Shown: positions 56,362 through 63,122 of the stretch, in pieces
How the letters are laid out: each line of letters begins with the position of its first letter
Numbering within the stretch: the first letter of the stretch is position 1
NCBI RefSeq assembly: GCF_003633755.1
Contig: NZ_RBIL01000002.1
Location: forward strand, 1,426,001-1,490,000
Reading direction: 5' to 3'
DNA length: 64,000 nucleotides
Source: Solirubrobacter pauli
Lineage (GTDB): Bacteria > Actinomycetota > Thermoleophilia > Solirubrobacterales > Solirubrobacteraceae
Made by a program: the position numbers and the translations under genes
The notes under the pieces: generated by a model
Database searches by the model: none
Seen by the model: only the letters and a program-made list of their open reading frames with translations
Told to the model about the DNA's origin: nothing

Positions 56362-56745
56362 ATGGCAAGCGAGATGAGCGAAATCAGGACGTTGGTGGGT
56401 GAGGCGGCGATCCCCGTGGCGCTCGACACGACCGGCGAGCCGCGCCACGTGCCGGAGATCGTCGGCGCGTCCGCGCACCGCGTGATCCGCACGGCGCTCG
56501 ACGCCGCGAGCTCCGCCTCCGAGGCCTCCGTGGTCATCGAGTACGTGCCCGGCGCGCTCGTCATCCAGGTCGACGACGACGGCGGTGGCCGCTGCTCCCG
56601 CGACTTCGCGGAGCTGCGCGAGCTGGCGGCGGCGCTCGGCGGTGGACTGCGGGCGACCGCCGGCCCGGACGGCTTCAGGGTGCGGGCGTGGCTTCCGACC
56701 GAAGGCCAGCCGCCGTCTCCCGGAGCGCCGCCAGCACCGCGCTGA
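56362..56745 (+). CDS. Small stand-alone histidine-kinase-like ATPase domain, degenerate
   Basis: A 127-residue protein. VPEIVGASAHRVIRTALDAA aligns in character with the N box of NarL-type kinase ATPase domains (usual pattern with E-A-L-x-N-A), but the key Glu and Asn are replaced by Thr and Asp. A G1-like VDDDGGG follows, then FAELRELAAALGGGLRATAG and RVRAWLPT, the usual closing strands. No His-box or membrane part is present. It is either a remnant of a kinase or an anti-sigma-like partner; the window also encodes a STAS protein (15,674) without a kinase. The end overlaps the convergent LysR gene by 71 nt. Confidence 0.6.
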   Translation: MASEMSEIRTLVGEAAIPVALDTTGEPRHVPEIVGASAHRVIRTALDAASSASEASVVIEYVPGALVIQVDDDGGGRCSRDFAELRELAAALGGGLRATAGPDGFRVRAWLPTEGQPPSPGAPPAPR

Positions 56746-57607
56746 TCGCCGGACGGCGCTCGCTGCCCCGCCGGAACGCGCCGTACACCGTGCGGGTGAG
56801 CGGCACCTCGGCGACGTCGCGGGCCACCGCGTTCGGCTCGCGGTCCGGCCGCACGAGGTCGGGCAGCAGCGTCACGCACTGCCCGTGCGCGACCAGCGTG
56901 AGCAGCATCAGCAGGTCGTTCGAGCGGTGCCGGATGTCCGGCTCGAAGCCGCCGAGCGCCCGGCACGCGCGGATCGTCAGCTCGGAGTAGAACCCCGGCT
57001 CCTTGCCGGCGGCCCACGCGTCGTGCTTCAGCGACGCCAGCGGCACCGGTCCACCGTGCGCGGCCTGTGGGTGCGAAGCCGGGAGCATGATCCGGAACCG
57101 CTCCTCGAGCAGGATCTCGCGCGTCAGACGGTCGTCGGGCGGACGCGGGTGGAACGCGTACTCGTCGCCGAGCACGACGTCGTGCCCGCCGAGGGCGAGC
57201 GTCGGCATCGACGTCTCCGGCTCGTCGTCGGTGACCTCGAGGCGCAGCGCCGGGTGGTCGCGCGCGATCAGCTCCAGCGCCGGGGCGAGCAGGTAGAGCC
57301 CCGCCGACTGGATGGCGGCGATCCGGACGGTGCCGGTGATCTGCTCGGCGGTGGCCTCCAGGTCCGCCTCCGCCTCTTCCACCCGAGCCAGCAGCGCGTC
57401 GGCGTGCCCGACCAGGATCTGCGCGGCGGCCGTGAGCCGGACGTTGCGGCCGACGCGCTCGAGCAACGGCACGCCCGCTTCCCTCTCGAGCAGCGCCAGC
57501 TGCTGGGACACGGCCGACGGGCTGTACTGCAGCGCGCTCGCGACGGCGTTGATCGTCCCGCGGTGGGCGAGCTCGCGCAGAAGTCGGAGGCGGCGGAGGT
57601 CGAGCAT
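56675..57607 (-). CDS. LysR-family transcriptional regulator
   Basis: A 310-residue regulator. The helix-turn-helix is at 1-60 (MLDLRRLRLLRELAHRGTIN, ALQYSPSAVSQQLALLEREA) and the effector-binding domain at 90-300. The C-terminal tail (ALRETAAGLRSEATPAP) is encoded opposite the ATPase-like gene. It is divergent from an EamA exporter 70 nt away, as at 12,535-14,475 with the gene order mirrored, so it probably regulates that exporter. Confidence 0.93.
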   Translation of the reverse strand: MLDLRRLRLLRELAHRGTINAVASALQYSPSAVSQQLALLEREAGVPLLERVGRNVRLTAAAQILVGHADALLARVEEAEADLEATAEQITGTVRIAAIQSAGLYLLAPALELIARDHPALRLEVTDDEPETSMPTLALGGHDVVLGDEYAFHPRPPDDRLTREILLEERFRIMLPASHPQAAHGGPVPLASLKHDAWAAGKEPGFYSELTIRACRALGGFEPDIRHRSNDLLMLLTLVAHGQCVTLLPDLVRPDREPNAVARDVAEVPLTRTVYGAFRRGSERRPAISAVLAALRETAAGLRSEATPAP

Positions 57608-57623
57608 CGACAGTGAAGGAAAA

Positions 57624-57659
57624 CCGCATGATATCCCTCAGAACTTCCAGTGGATGCGG
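57624..57659. promoter_or_regulatory. Dyad between the second LysR/EamA divergent pair
   Basis: CCGCAT (57624-57629) and ATGCGG (57654-57659) are exact inverted repeats flanking 24 nt, spanning most of the 70-nt divergent promoter. LysR tetramers often bind such spaced half-sites. Confidence 0.35.
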
Positions 57660-57677
57660 ACGATCTTCGGTGCTCAA

Positions 57678-58565
57678 ATGACGCTCATGCGTACCGGTGC
57701 CCTGCTCGTCCTGGCCTCCGCCGTGGCCTTCGGCATGATGCCGGTGTTCGGCAAGCTCTCGTTCGAGGCGGGCGTCGGCGTGGCGACGCTGCTGTTCGTC
57801 CGGTTCGCGATGGCGGCGCCGGTCCTGTGGGGCGCGGTGCTGGTCAACCGCGCGCGGGTGACGATGCCGCGCGACCGCGGCACGCTGCTGCGGGCGCTGG
57901 CCCTCGGCGCGGTGGGCTACTCGATGCAGGCGGGCCTGTACTTCCTCGCCCTGCAGCACATGGACGCCTCCGTCCTGTCGATGATCCTCTACAGCTACCC
58001 CGCGCTGGTGACGGGGGCGGCGATCCTGCTCAGGCGCGAGTCGGCGAGCCGGCAGCGTCTCGTCGCCCTCGTCATCGCCTCCGGCGGCCTCGTGCTCGTG
58101 CTCGCGGGTGCCGGCGTGGGCAGCCTGAACCTGGCGGGCTGCGCCTTCGGCGCAGGGGCCGCGCTCACCTACGCCACCTACATCCTCGTGTCCGACGGCG
58201 TGACCAAGGCGCTGGACCCGCTGCCGCTGTCGGCGCTCGTGATCACCGGCGCGATGCTGACGCTCGGCCTCGTCGGCGTGGCGACCGGCGCGCTGGACTT
58301 CGGCTTCGACGCGGTCGGCTGGCTCTGGATCGGCCTCACCGCGCTCGTCTCGACCGTCGCCGCGGTCGTGCTGTTCTTCTCCGGCATGAGCCGGGTCGGC
58401 CCGAGCACGGCGGCGATCCTCTCGACGCTCGAGCCGCCCGTGACCGTCTGCCTCGTGTTCCTCACGTTCGGCGAGGCGCTCGGCGCGATCCAGCTCGTCG
58501 GCGCGCTCGCGGTGATCGGCGCCGCGGTGGTCGTCAACCTTCCCTCACGGGTGGCAACCGCCTGA
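57678..58565 (+). CDS. EamA/DMT-family drug-metabolite transporter
   Basis: A 295-residue inner-membrane protein with ten predicted helices in two EamA repeats (ALLVLASAVAFGMMPVFGKL; CAFGAGAALTYATYILVSDG) and the conserved S-T-L-E-P-P near the C-terminus (AAILSTLEPPVTVCLVFLTF). ATG 57678 (MTLMRTGALL) is used; MRTG at 57687 is an alternative. Substrate unknown. It is divergent from the LysR gene that probably controls it. It is not a close copy of the transporter at 12,535. Confidence 0.93.
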   Translation: MTLMRTGALLVLASAVAFGMMPVFGKLSFEAGVGVATLLFVRFAMAAPVLWGAVLVNRARVTMPRDRGTLLRALALGAVGYSMQAGLYFLALQHMDASVLSMILYSYPALVTGAAILLRRESASRQRLVALVIASGGLVLVLAGAGVGSLNLAGCAFGAGAALTYATYILVSDGVTKALDPLPLSALVITGAMLTLGLVGVATGALDFGFDAVGWLWIGLTALVSTVAAVVLFFSGMSRVGPSTAAILSTLEPPVTVCLVFLTFGEALGAIQLVGALAVIGAAVVVNLPSRVATA

Positions 58566-58586
58566 AAAGCGGGTAATCGAGGAGCC

Positions 58587-59024
58587 ATGTCCAGGCCCCT
58601 CACCGCACTCTCAGTCGGCGCGCTGCTGCTCGCCGCCACGCCGGCCGTCGCCGACGCGAAGAACTACAAGGGCAAGACGAGCCAGAAGCGGAGCGTGTCG
58701 CTTCGCACCGGGGCCGACGGCGTCATCAACAAGGCGTCGCTGCGCTGGCGCGCGCCCTGCGGCCAGGGCTACTTCTGGCACGGCGCCACCGGATACCGTC
58801 CGCCGTTCGACGCGGCCACCCCCGACGCGTTCCACGACGAGGGCACCTATCGCACCCGGGCCAAGAACGGCGAGCGCTCGCGCGTGACGACGACGCTCAC
58901 CGGCCAACGTGACCCGGCGACCGACCGCTGGACGGGCACCTTCGCGGTGAAGGTCATGGTGTCCAAGCGCGGCAAGGTGATCGACCGCTGCGAGCTCAAG
59001 CGGGTGACCTGGACGGCCAAGTAG
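58587..59024 (+). CDS. Small secreted protein of unknown function
   Basis: A 145-residue protein with signal peptide (MSRPLTALSVGALLLAATPA, cleavage near VADA). The mature part is a basic beta-rich domain with two Cys (RWRAPCGQGYFWHG and VIDRCELKRVTWTAK), likely one disulfide. A similar F-x-V/G-x-F...C pattern is common in secreted proteins of Solirubrobacterales, but I cannot name a family. The ATG is at 58587, 21 nt after the transporter stop, so it may be read through from it. Confidence 0.75.
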   Translation: MSRPLTALSVGALLLAATPAVADAKNYKGKTSQKRSVSLRTGADGVINKASLRWRAPCGQGYFWHGATGYRPPFDAATPDAFHDEGTYRTRAKNGERSRVTTTLTGQRDPATDRWTGTFAVKVMVSKRGKVIDRCELKRVTWTAK

Positions 59025-59034
59025 CCTGAGGGGC

Positions 59035-59667
59035 GTGCCGCAGCTCCTCTCCGTGAACGTCGGAACACCGCAGCAGCTCGCCCTTCGCCGTGGGCGGCCG
59101 ATGATGAGCGCGATCGCCAAGCACCCGGTCACGGGCCGGGTGCGAGTGGAAGGCGTGAACGTGGCCGGGGACGCGCAGGCAGACCTGCGCGTCCACGGCG
59201 GCCCCGACAAGGCGGTCTACGCGTACGCGCGCGAGGACATCGCCTGGTGGGAAGAGCAGCTCGAGCGCGAGATCCCGGACGGGATGTTCGGCGAGAACCT
59301 GACGACCGAGGGCCTGGACGTCTCCGGCGCGCTGATCGGCGAGCGCTGGACGATCGGGACGGTCGAGCTCGAGGTCTGCCAGCCGCGGCAGCCCTGCTCG
59401 AAGCTCGGCCTGCGGTTCGAGAACCTGCGGATGGTCAAGCTCTTCGCCCAGGCGAGCCGCCCCGGGGCCTACCTGCGGATCATCACCGAGGGGGAGCTGG
59501 GGGCGGGCGACGCGATCGCGGTGACGCACCTGCCGGAGGACCACGCGGTGACGATCGCGCAGGTCTCGGACGCCATCCTGCTCGACGACACGCTGATCCC
59601 GCAGGTGGTGGGAGCGACCGCGCTCCCCACCGACTTGCGGGAGTGGATGCGCGCTCAGGCCGCCTGA
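59035..59667 (+). CDS. MOSC-domain protein (YiiM-like)
   Basis: A 210-residue protein with the MOSC fold: VRVEGVNVAGDAQADLRVHG (about 38-57), GPDKAVYAYAREDI, GMFGENLTTEGLDVSGALIG and the conserved Cys in CQPRQPCSKLGLRFENLRMV (about 115-134). MOSC proteins act on or transfer sulfur to molybdenum cofactor; YiiM-like members reduce N-hydroxylated compounds. The GTG start at 59035 follows GAGGGG. It overlaps the convergent rnhA gene by 13 nt. Confidence 0.9.
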   Translation: MPQLLSVNVGTPQQLALRRGRPMMSAIAKHPVTGRVRVEGVNVAGDAQADLRVHGGPDKAVYAYAREDIAWWEEQLEREIPDGMFGENLTTEGLDVSGALIGERWTIGTVELEVCQPRQPCSKLGLRFENLRMVKLFAQASRPGAYLRIITEGELGAGDAIAVTHLPEDHAVTIAQVSDAILLDDTLIPQVVGATALPTDLREWMRAQAA

Positions 59668-60170
59668 CGGGCGGCCGCGACGGCCAGCTGGTCGGCGCGG
59701 TCGTTGAGCGCCTTGTAGTCGAATGCGGCACCGGTCTCGTGCCCACGCACCCAGTGCCAGCGAACCTTCCCGAGGCGCTGCGTCTCGGCCTCGAGGGCGA
59801 CGATCAGGTCCTGGTTCTTGACCGGCGTGCCCGAGGCCGTCTTCCAGCCCTTCTTCTTCCAGCCCGGCAGCCACTTGGTCATCGAGTTGAGCATCAGCTG
59901 CGAGTCGGTCACGACCACCACGTCCTGCCCGTCCGGCAGCGCGCGCAGGCCGTTGAGCGCCGCGGACAGCTCCATCCGGTTGTTCGTCGTGAGCTTCTCG
60001 CCCCCGGAGAGCTCGACGTTGTCCGAGCCGTCGGCCGGGATGACGATCGCCGCCCAGCCGCCCGGGCCCGGGTTGCCGGAGCACGCGCCGTCGGTCCAGA
60101 TGGCGGCTTCGCCGGGGAGGATCTCGACGGGGGTGTCCTTGGCTGGAGCGGTCTTGCGGCGGGGAGGCAT
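59655..60170 (-). CDS. rnhA: Ribonuclease HI
   Basis: A 171-residue RNase H domain. All four catalytic acids are present: Asp in IWTDGACSGNPGPGGW (about 26), Glu in TNNRMELSAAL (about 67), Asp in VVTDSQLMLNS (about 88) and Asp in LNDRADQLA (about 158), with the flexible-loop His in VRGHETG. It degrades the RNA strand of RNA-DNA hybrids. The N-terminal 18 residues are basic and Pro-rich. The ATG at 60170 is divergent from the histidine kinase gene. Confidence 0.95.
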   Translation of the reverse strand: MPPRRKTAPAKDTPVEILPGEAAIWTDGACSGNPGPGGWAAIVIPADGSDNVELSGGEKLTTNNRMELSAALNGLRALPDGQDVVVVTDSQLMLNSMTKWLPGWKKKGWKTASGTPVKNQDLIVALEAETQRLGKVRWHWVRGHETGAAFDYKALNDRADQLAVAAARQAA

Positions 60171-60265
60171 TGGGGCCGATCGTAGAAGAGGGTGGGGACA
60201 GCCTCAGTACGAGACGCCATCGCGCCCCAGCGTCCGCGTGGCGACGACCGACGATCTTTGTCGTC

Positions 60266-61309
60266 ATGGAGAATGAGCACATGCTGGAGGAGCCCAAGAG
60301 CGAGATCGACTGGCGCGCCGTCCACACGATGCAGCTCGGCGCGACCGGGTTCATCGTGTTCCTGATGGTCGTCATCTGGGTCGCCAGCGGCGGTCTCGGT
60401 GAATACTTCTGGCCGATCTGGGTCTGGTTCGGGCTGTCGGTCCCGCTGGCGGTCCAGTACGCGATCAAGCGGGCGATGGGCGGACCGCGCCGGTGGCGGG
60501 CGCTGTCGGTGCACGCCGCGCTCTCGTGCGTCGCCGGCGCGATCCTGACCTTCATATGGGCGATGACGGGGTTCGGCTTCTGGCTCTTCTGGCCGCTGTT
60601 CGGCCTCGGCGCGGCGCTGATCCTCAACGCCTTCCTCACCGCCTGGTGGCGCGCGCTGCACCCCAAGCGCGAGCAGGAGCTGACCGAGCGCGTCGACGTG
60701 CTCACCCGCACCCGTCGTGGCGCGCTGGACGCGCAGGCCGCGGAGCTGCGCCGGATCGAGCGTGACCTGCACGACGGCGCGCAGGCCCGCCTGGTCGCCC
60801 TGAGCATGCAGCTCGGCCGTGCCGAAGACCGCCTGGACGAGCACCCCGAGGCCGCCGAGCTGGTCCGCAATGCCCGTGTGGAGGCGTCCAACGCGATCAA
60901 GGAGCTGCGCGACCTGGCCCGTGGCATCGCGCCGCCCGTGCTGGCCGACCGTGGCCTGCCGGCGGCGGTCGAGGCGCTGGGCGAGCGCAGCGCGCTTGAC
61001 GTCAAGGTCGACGCGCGGCTCAAGCGCCGGCTGTCCCCGGTCGTGGAGTCCGCGGCCTACTTCGTGGTCGCGGAGTCGCTGACCAACGCGGCCAAGTACG
61101 CCCGCGGCGCGGCCGCCAAGGTCACGCTGTTCGAGGAGGGCGGGCGCCTCGTGGTCGAGGTCGACGACGAGGGCCCGGGCGGCGCGAACCCCGACGGCAG
61201 CGGGCTTTCGGGCCTCAAGAACCGCGTCGAGGCGCTGGATGGCATCCTGGTGGTCGTGAGCAACCCCGGCGAAGGGACCACCGTGCACGCCGAGCTGCCG
61301 TGCGAATAG
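60266..61309 (+). CDS. NarL-type sensor histidine kinase (HisKA_3)
   Basis: A 347-residue membrane kinase with four predicted helices in two pairs (about 24-48, 52-70, 82-105 and 108-130) as in 2TM-domain kinases. The HisKA_3 box RIERDLHDGAQARLVALSMQ carries the phospho-His (His169), followed by an N box at ESLTNAAKYARG and GLSGLKNRVEALDGIL. It lacks a large extracytoplasmic sensor, so membrane state or a partner protein may be the signal. The ATG at 60266 (MENEHM) follows a frame open to 60170. It overlaps the response-regulator gene by 10 nt. Confidence 0.95.
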   Translation: MENEHMLEEPKSEIDWRAVHTMQLGATGFIVFLMVVIWVASGGLGEYFWPIWVWFGLSVPLAVQYAIKRAMGGPRRWRALSVHAALSCVAGAILTFIWAMTGFGFWLFWPLFGLGAALILNAFLTAWWRALHPKREQELTERVDVLTRTRRGALDAQAAELRRIERDLHDGAQARLVALSMQLGRAEDRLDEHPEAAELVRNARVEASNAIKELRDLARGIAPPVLADRGLPAAVEALGERSALDVKVDARLKRRLSPVVESAAYFVVAESLTNAAKYARGAAAKVTLFEEGGRLVVEVDDEGPGGANPDGSGLSGLKNRVEALDGILVVVSNPGEGTTVHAELPCE

Positions 61310-61959
61310 TCATCGCGGAGGACCAAGCACTCCTGCGGGAGGGCATCGTCGCCCTCCTCCGCGAGAAAGGGTTCGACGTGGTCGCGCAAGCCGAGGACGG
61401 CCCCGGGTTGCTGCGCGTGTTGAGTGGACATAAGCCGGACCTCGCGATCGTCGACGTCCGGCTTCCGCCGACCTTCACCGACGAGGGCATCAGAGCGGCA
61501 TTGGAGGCCCGGGCCAAGTACCCGGGCCTCGGCGTGTTGATCCTGTCCGCCTACGTCGAGCCGGTCTACACCGCCGAGCTGCTCGACTCCGGCGGGGAGG
61601 GGGGAGTGGGGTACCTGCTCAAGGAGCGGGTGGGGGACGTGAAGGCGTTCGTCGCCGCGGTGGAGAACGTGGCGCGAGGCGGCACGGCGCTCGATCGCGA
61701 GGTCGTGTCGGAGCTGGTCCGGCGAAGAGACCCCGACGGCACCGACGGCGCGCTGGGCGCGCTCACGCCGCGCGAGCGCGAGGTCCTGGGCCTGATGGCC
61801 GAGGGCCGGACGAACACCGCGATCGCCCGCGCGCTCGTGGTCACGCCCGGCGCCGTGGAGAAGCACATCTCCAACATCTTCAGCAAGTTGGACCTGCCCG
61901 CCAGTGACGAGGACCACCGGCGGGTCTTGGCCGTTCTGGCGTTCCTGCGCACGGGGTAG
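61300..61959 (+). CDS. NarL/LuxR-type response regulator
   Basis: A 219-residue regulator. The receiver (1-125) has IVIAEDQALLREGI, the phospho-Asp in AIVDVRLPP (about 52) and Lys in YLLKERVGD (about 109). The LuxR domain (about 150-215) reads ALTPREREVLGLMAEGRTNT and VEKHISNIFSKL. The GTG at 61300 overlaps the kinase stop by 10 nt, so the pair is translationally coupled. A membrane sensor-domain protein follows on the same strand 69 nt downstream. Confidence 0.95.
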   Translation: MRIVIAEDQALLREGIVALLREKGFDVVAQAEDGPGLLRVLSGHKPDLAIVDVRLPPTFTDEGIRAALEARAKYPGLGVLILSAYVEPVYTAELLDSGGEGGVGYLLKERVGDVKAFVAAVENVARGGTALDREVVSELVRRRDPDGTDGALGALTPREREVLGLMAEGRTNTAIARALVVTPGAVEKHISNIFSKLDLPASDEDHRRVLAVLAFLRTG

Positions 61960-61980
61960 GGATTGCCATAGGTCGGGACG

Positions 61981-62010
61981 CCCGGACGCTCCATGGCCCG
62001 GCGGTCCGGG
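61981..62010. promoter_or_regulatory. Inverted repeat upstream of the membrane sensor gene
   Basis: CCCGGAC (61981-61987) and GTCCGGG (62004-62010) are exact inverted repeats with a 16-nt spacer between the response-regulator stop and the sensor gene. Possible operator or RNA stem. Confidence 0.35.
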
Positions 62011-62017
62011 CGGGTCG

Positions 62018-62030
62018 ATGCTTCAAGCAT
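62018..62030. promoter_or_regulatory. Palindrome overlapping the start codon of the membrane sensor gene
   Basis: ATGCTT-C-AAGCAT is a perfect 6-1-6 inverted repeat that includes the first two bases of the ATG at 62029. A binding site here would act as a roadblock, and the adjacent response regulator is the obvious candidate binder. In RNA it is too tight to fold into a hairpin. Confidence 0.35.
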
Positions 62031-62619
62031 GCTTCCCGCCTTCGATCGCACGGCCCGTGACGCGGCCTACCTGACCTGCACGCTGCTCACCTCGATCGTC
62101 GCGTTCGTGGTCTGGGTGACGGCCCTCACGCTGTCCCTGACGTTCGGCATCCTGATCGTCGGCCTGCCGGTCATCCTCGGCTCCGTGGGGGTCATGCGCT
62201 GGACCGCCGAGCTCGATCGCCAGAACGCCCAGCTCGTCTTCGGTCGTCCCGTCCGCGGGCACTACCGCTCGCACCGCGCGCCCGGCCTGTTCACGCGCGT
62301 GTTCAGGACCCTGGCGGACCCGCAGGTGTGGCGGGACTTCGCGTGGCTGATCACGCACTCGGTGGTCGGCTTCGCGTTCGGCGTGATCGCCGTCTCGCTC
62401 GTGCTCAGCACGCTGTCGCTGGCCGTGCTGCCCGCCTGGTACTGGGCCATCCCGGGCGGCTACGACATCGGGATCATCAACGTCGACCACCTCTTCGAGG
62501 CGTTCGCGACCTCGCTCCTGGCCGTCCCGCTCGCGTTCATCACCGTGTGGGTGCTGCGGGGGATGGCCAAGTTCCATGCCTCGCTGGCCGTCGAGCTGCT
62601 CGGCCGCCGGCGCTACTGA
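62029..62619 (+). CDS. Membrane 'sensor'-domain protein (PF13796-like)
   Basis: A 196-residue membrane protein with four to five segments (AAYLTCTLLTSIVAFVVWVT; LTFGILIVGLPVILGSV; WLITHSVVGFAFGVIAVSLV; AVLPAWYWAIPG; ATSLLAVPLAFITVWVL) and the soluble loop VFRTLADPQVWRDFAWLITH. This layout matches the Sensor domain usually fused to the N-terminus of actinobacterial NarL-type kinases. Here it is a separate gene after the kinase-regulator pair, so it may supply the sensing part in trans. The ATG at 62029 is chosen (MLPAFDRTARDAAYL); the frame is open to 61993. Confidence 0.8.
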   Translation: MLPAFDRTARDAAYLTCTLLTSIVAFVVWVTALTLSLTFGILIVGLPVILGSVGVMRWTAELDRQNAQLVFGRPVRGHYRSHRAPGLFTRVFRTLADPQVWRDFAWLITHSVVGFAFGVIAVSLVLSTLSLAVLPAWYWAIPGGYDIGIINVDHLFEAFATSLLAVPLAFITVWVLRGMAKFHASLAVELLGRRRY

Positions 62620-63122
62620 GCGGGCGGGAGCACGAGGTCGAGCACCCGCTCGAGGTCGTGCTCGATCTCCGGGTCGCTCCACTCGTGGACGTGCGCGGGG
62701 TGGTGGAAGCGGGTCGTGGCCTGCAGCAATGGGCGGCCCTTGTCGCCGACCATCGCCTCGAGCTGGCCGACCATCCACGCCACGTGCTCGTCGACCACCG
62801 CGCTCTGCTCGTCGCAGAGCGCGCTGTAGGTGGCGAACAGCTCCGGGTCTACGCGCGCCGTGCCGCGCTTGGCGGCCGACAGCGCGCGGATCCACGCGCG
62901 CGGCTCGTCGATCGGCTCGAGGATCGTGTGGAACTCGTGCAACCACCGCCGCGTGACCGCTTCGCGCAGGGCCTGCTTGGACGCGAAGTGGCGGTAGACG
63001 GCACCGTGGCTGACACCGAGCGCCCGCGCGACGTCGACGACGTTGGCCTTCTGAGGGCCGTGGCGGCGGAGGACGTCCTCCGCCGCCGCGAGGATGCGCT
63101 CGGAAGTCAGCGGCTGCGTCAT
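62613..63122 (-). CDS. TetR-family transcriptional regulator
   Basis: A 169-residue repressor with an N-terminal helix-turn-helix (LTSERILAAAEDVLRRHGPQ, DVARALGVSHGAVYRHFASK at 5-52) and a short all-helical ligand domain. The ATG at 63122 overlaps the stop of the aldo/keto reductase gene (ATGA), so the two form an operon and the regulator may control it. It overlaps the convergent sensor gene by 7 nt. Confidence 0.93.
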   Translation of the reverse strand: MTQPLTSERILAAAEDVLRRHGPQKANVVDVARALGVSHGAVYRHFASKQALREAVTRRWLHEFHTILEPIDEPRAWIRALSAAKRGTARVDPELFATYSALCDEQSAVVDEHVAWMVGQLEAMVGDKGRPLLQATTRFHHPAHVHEWSDPEIEHDLERVLDLVLPPAQ

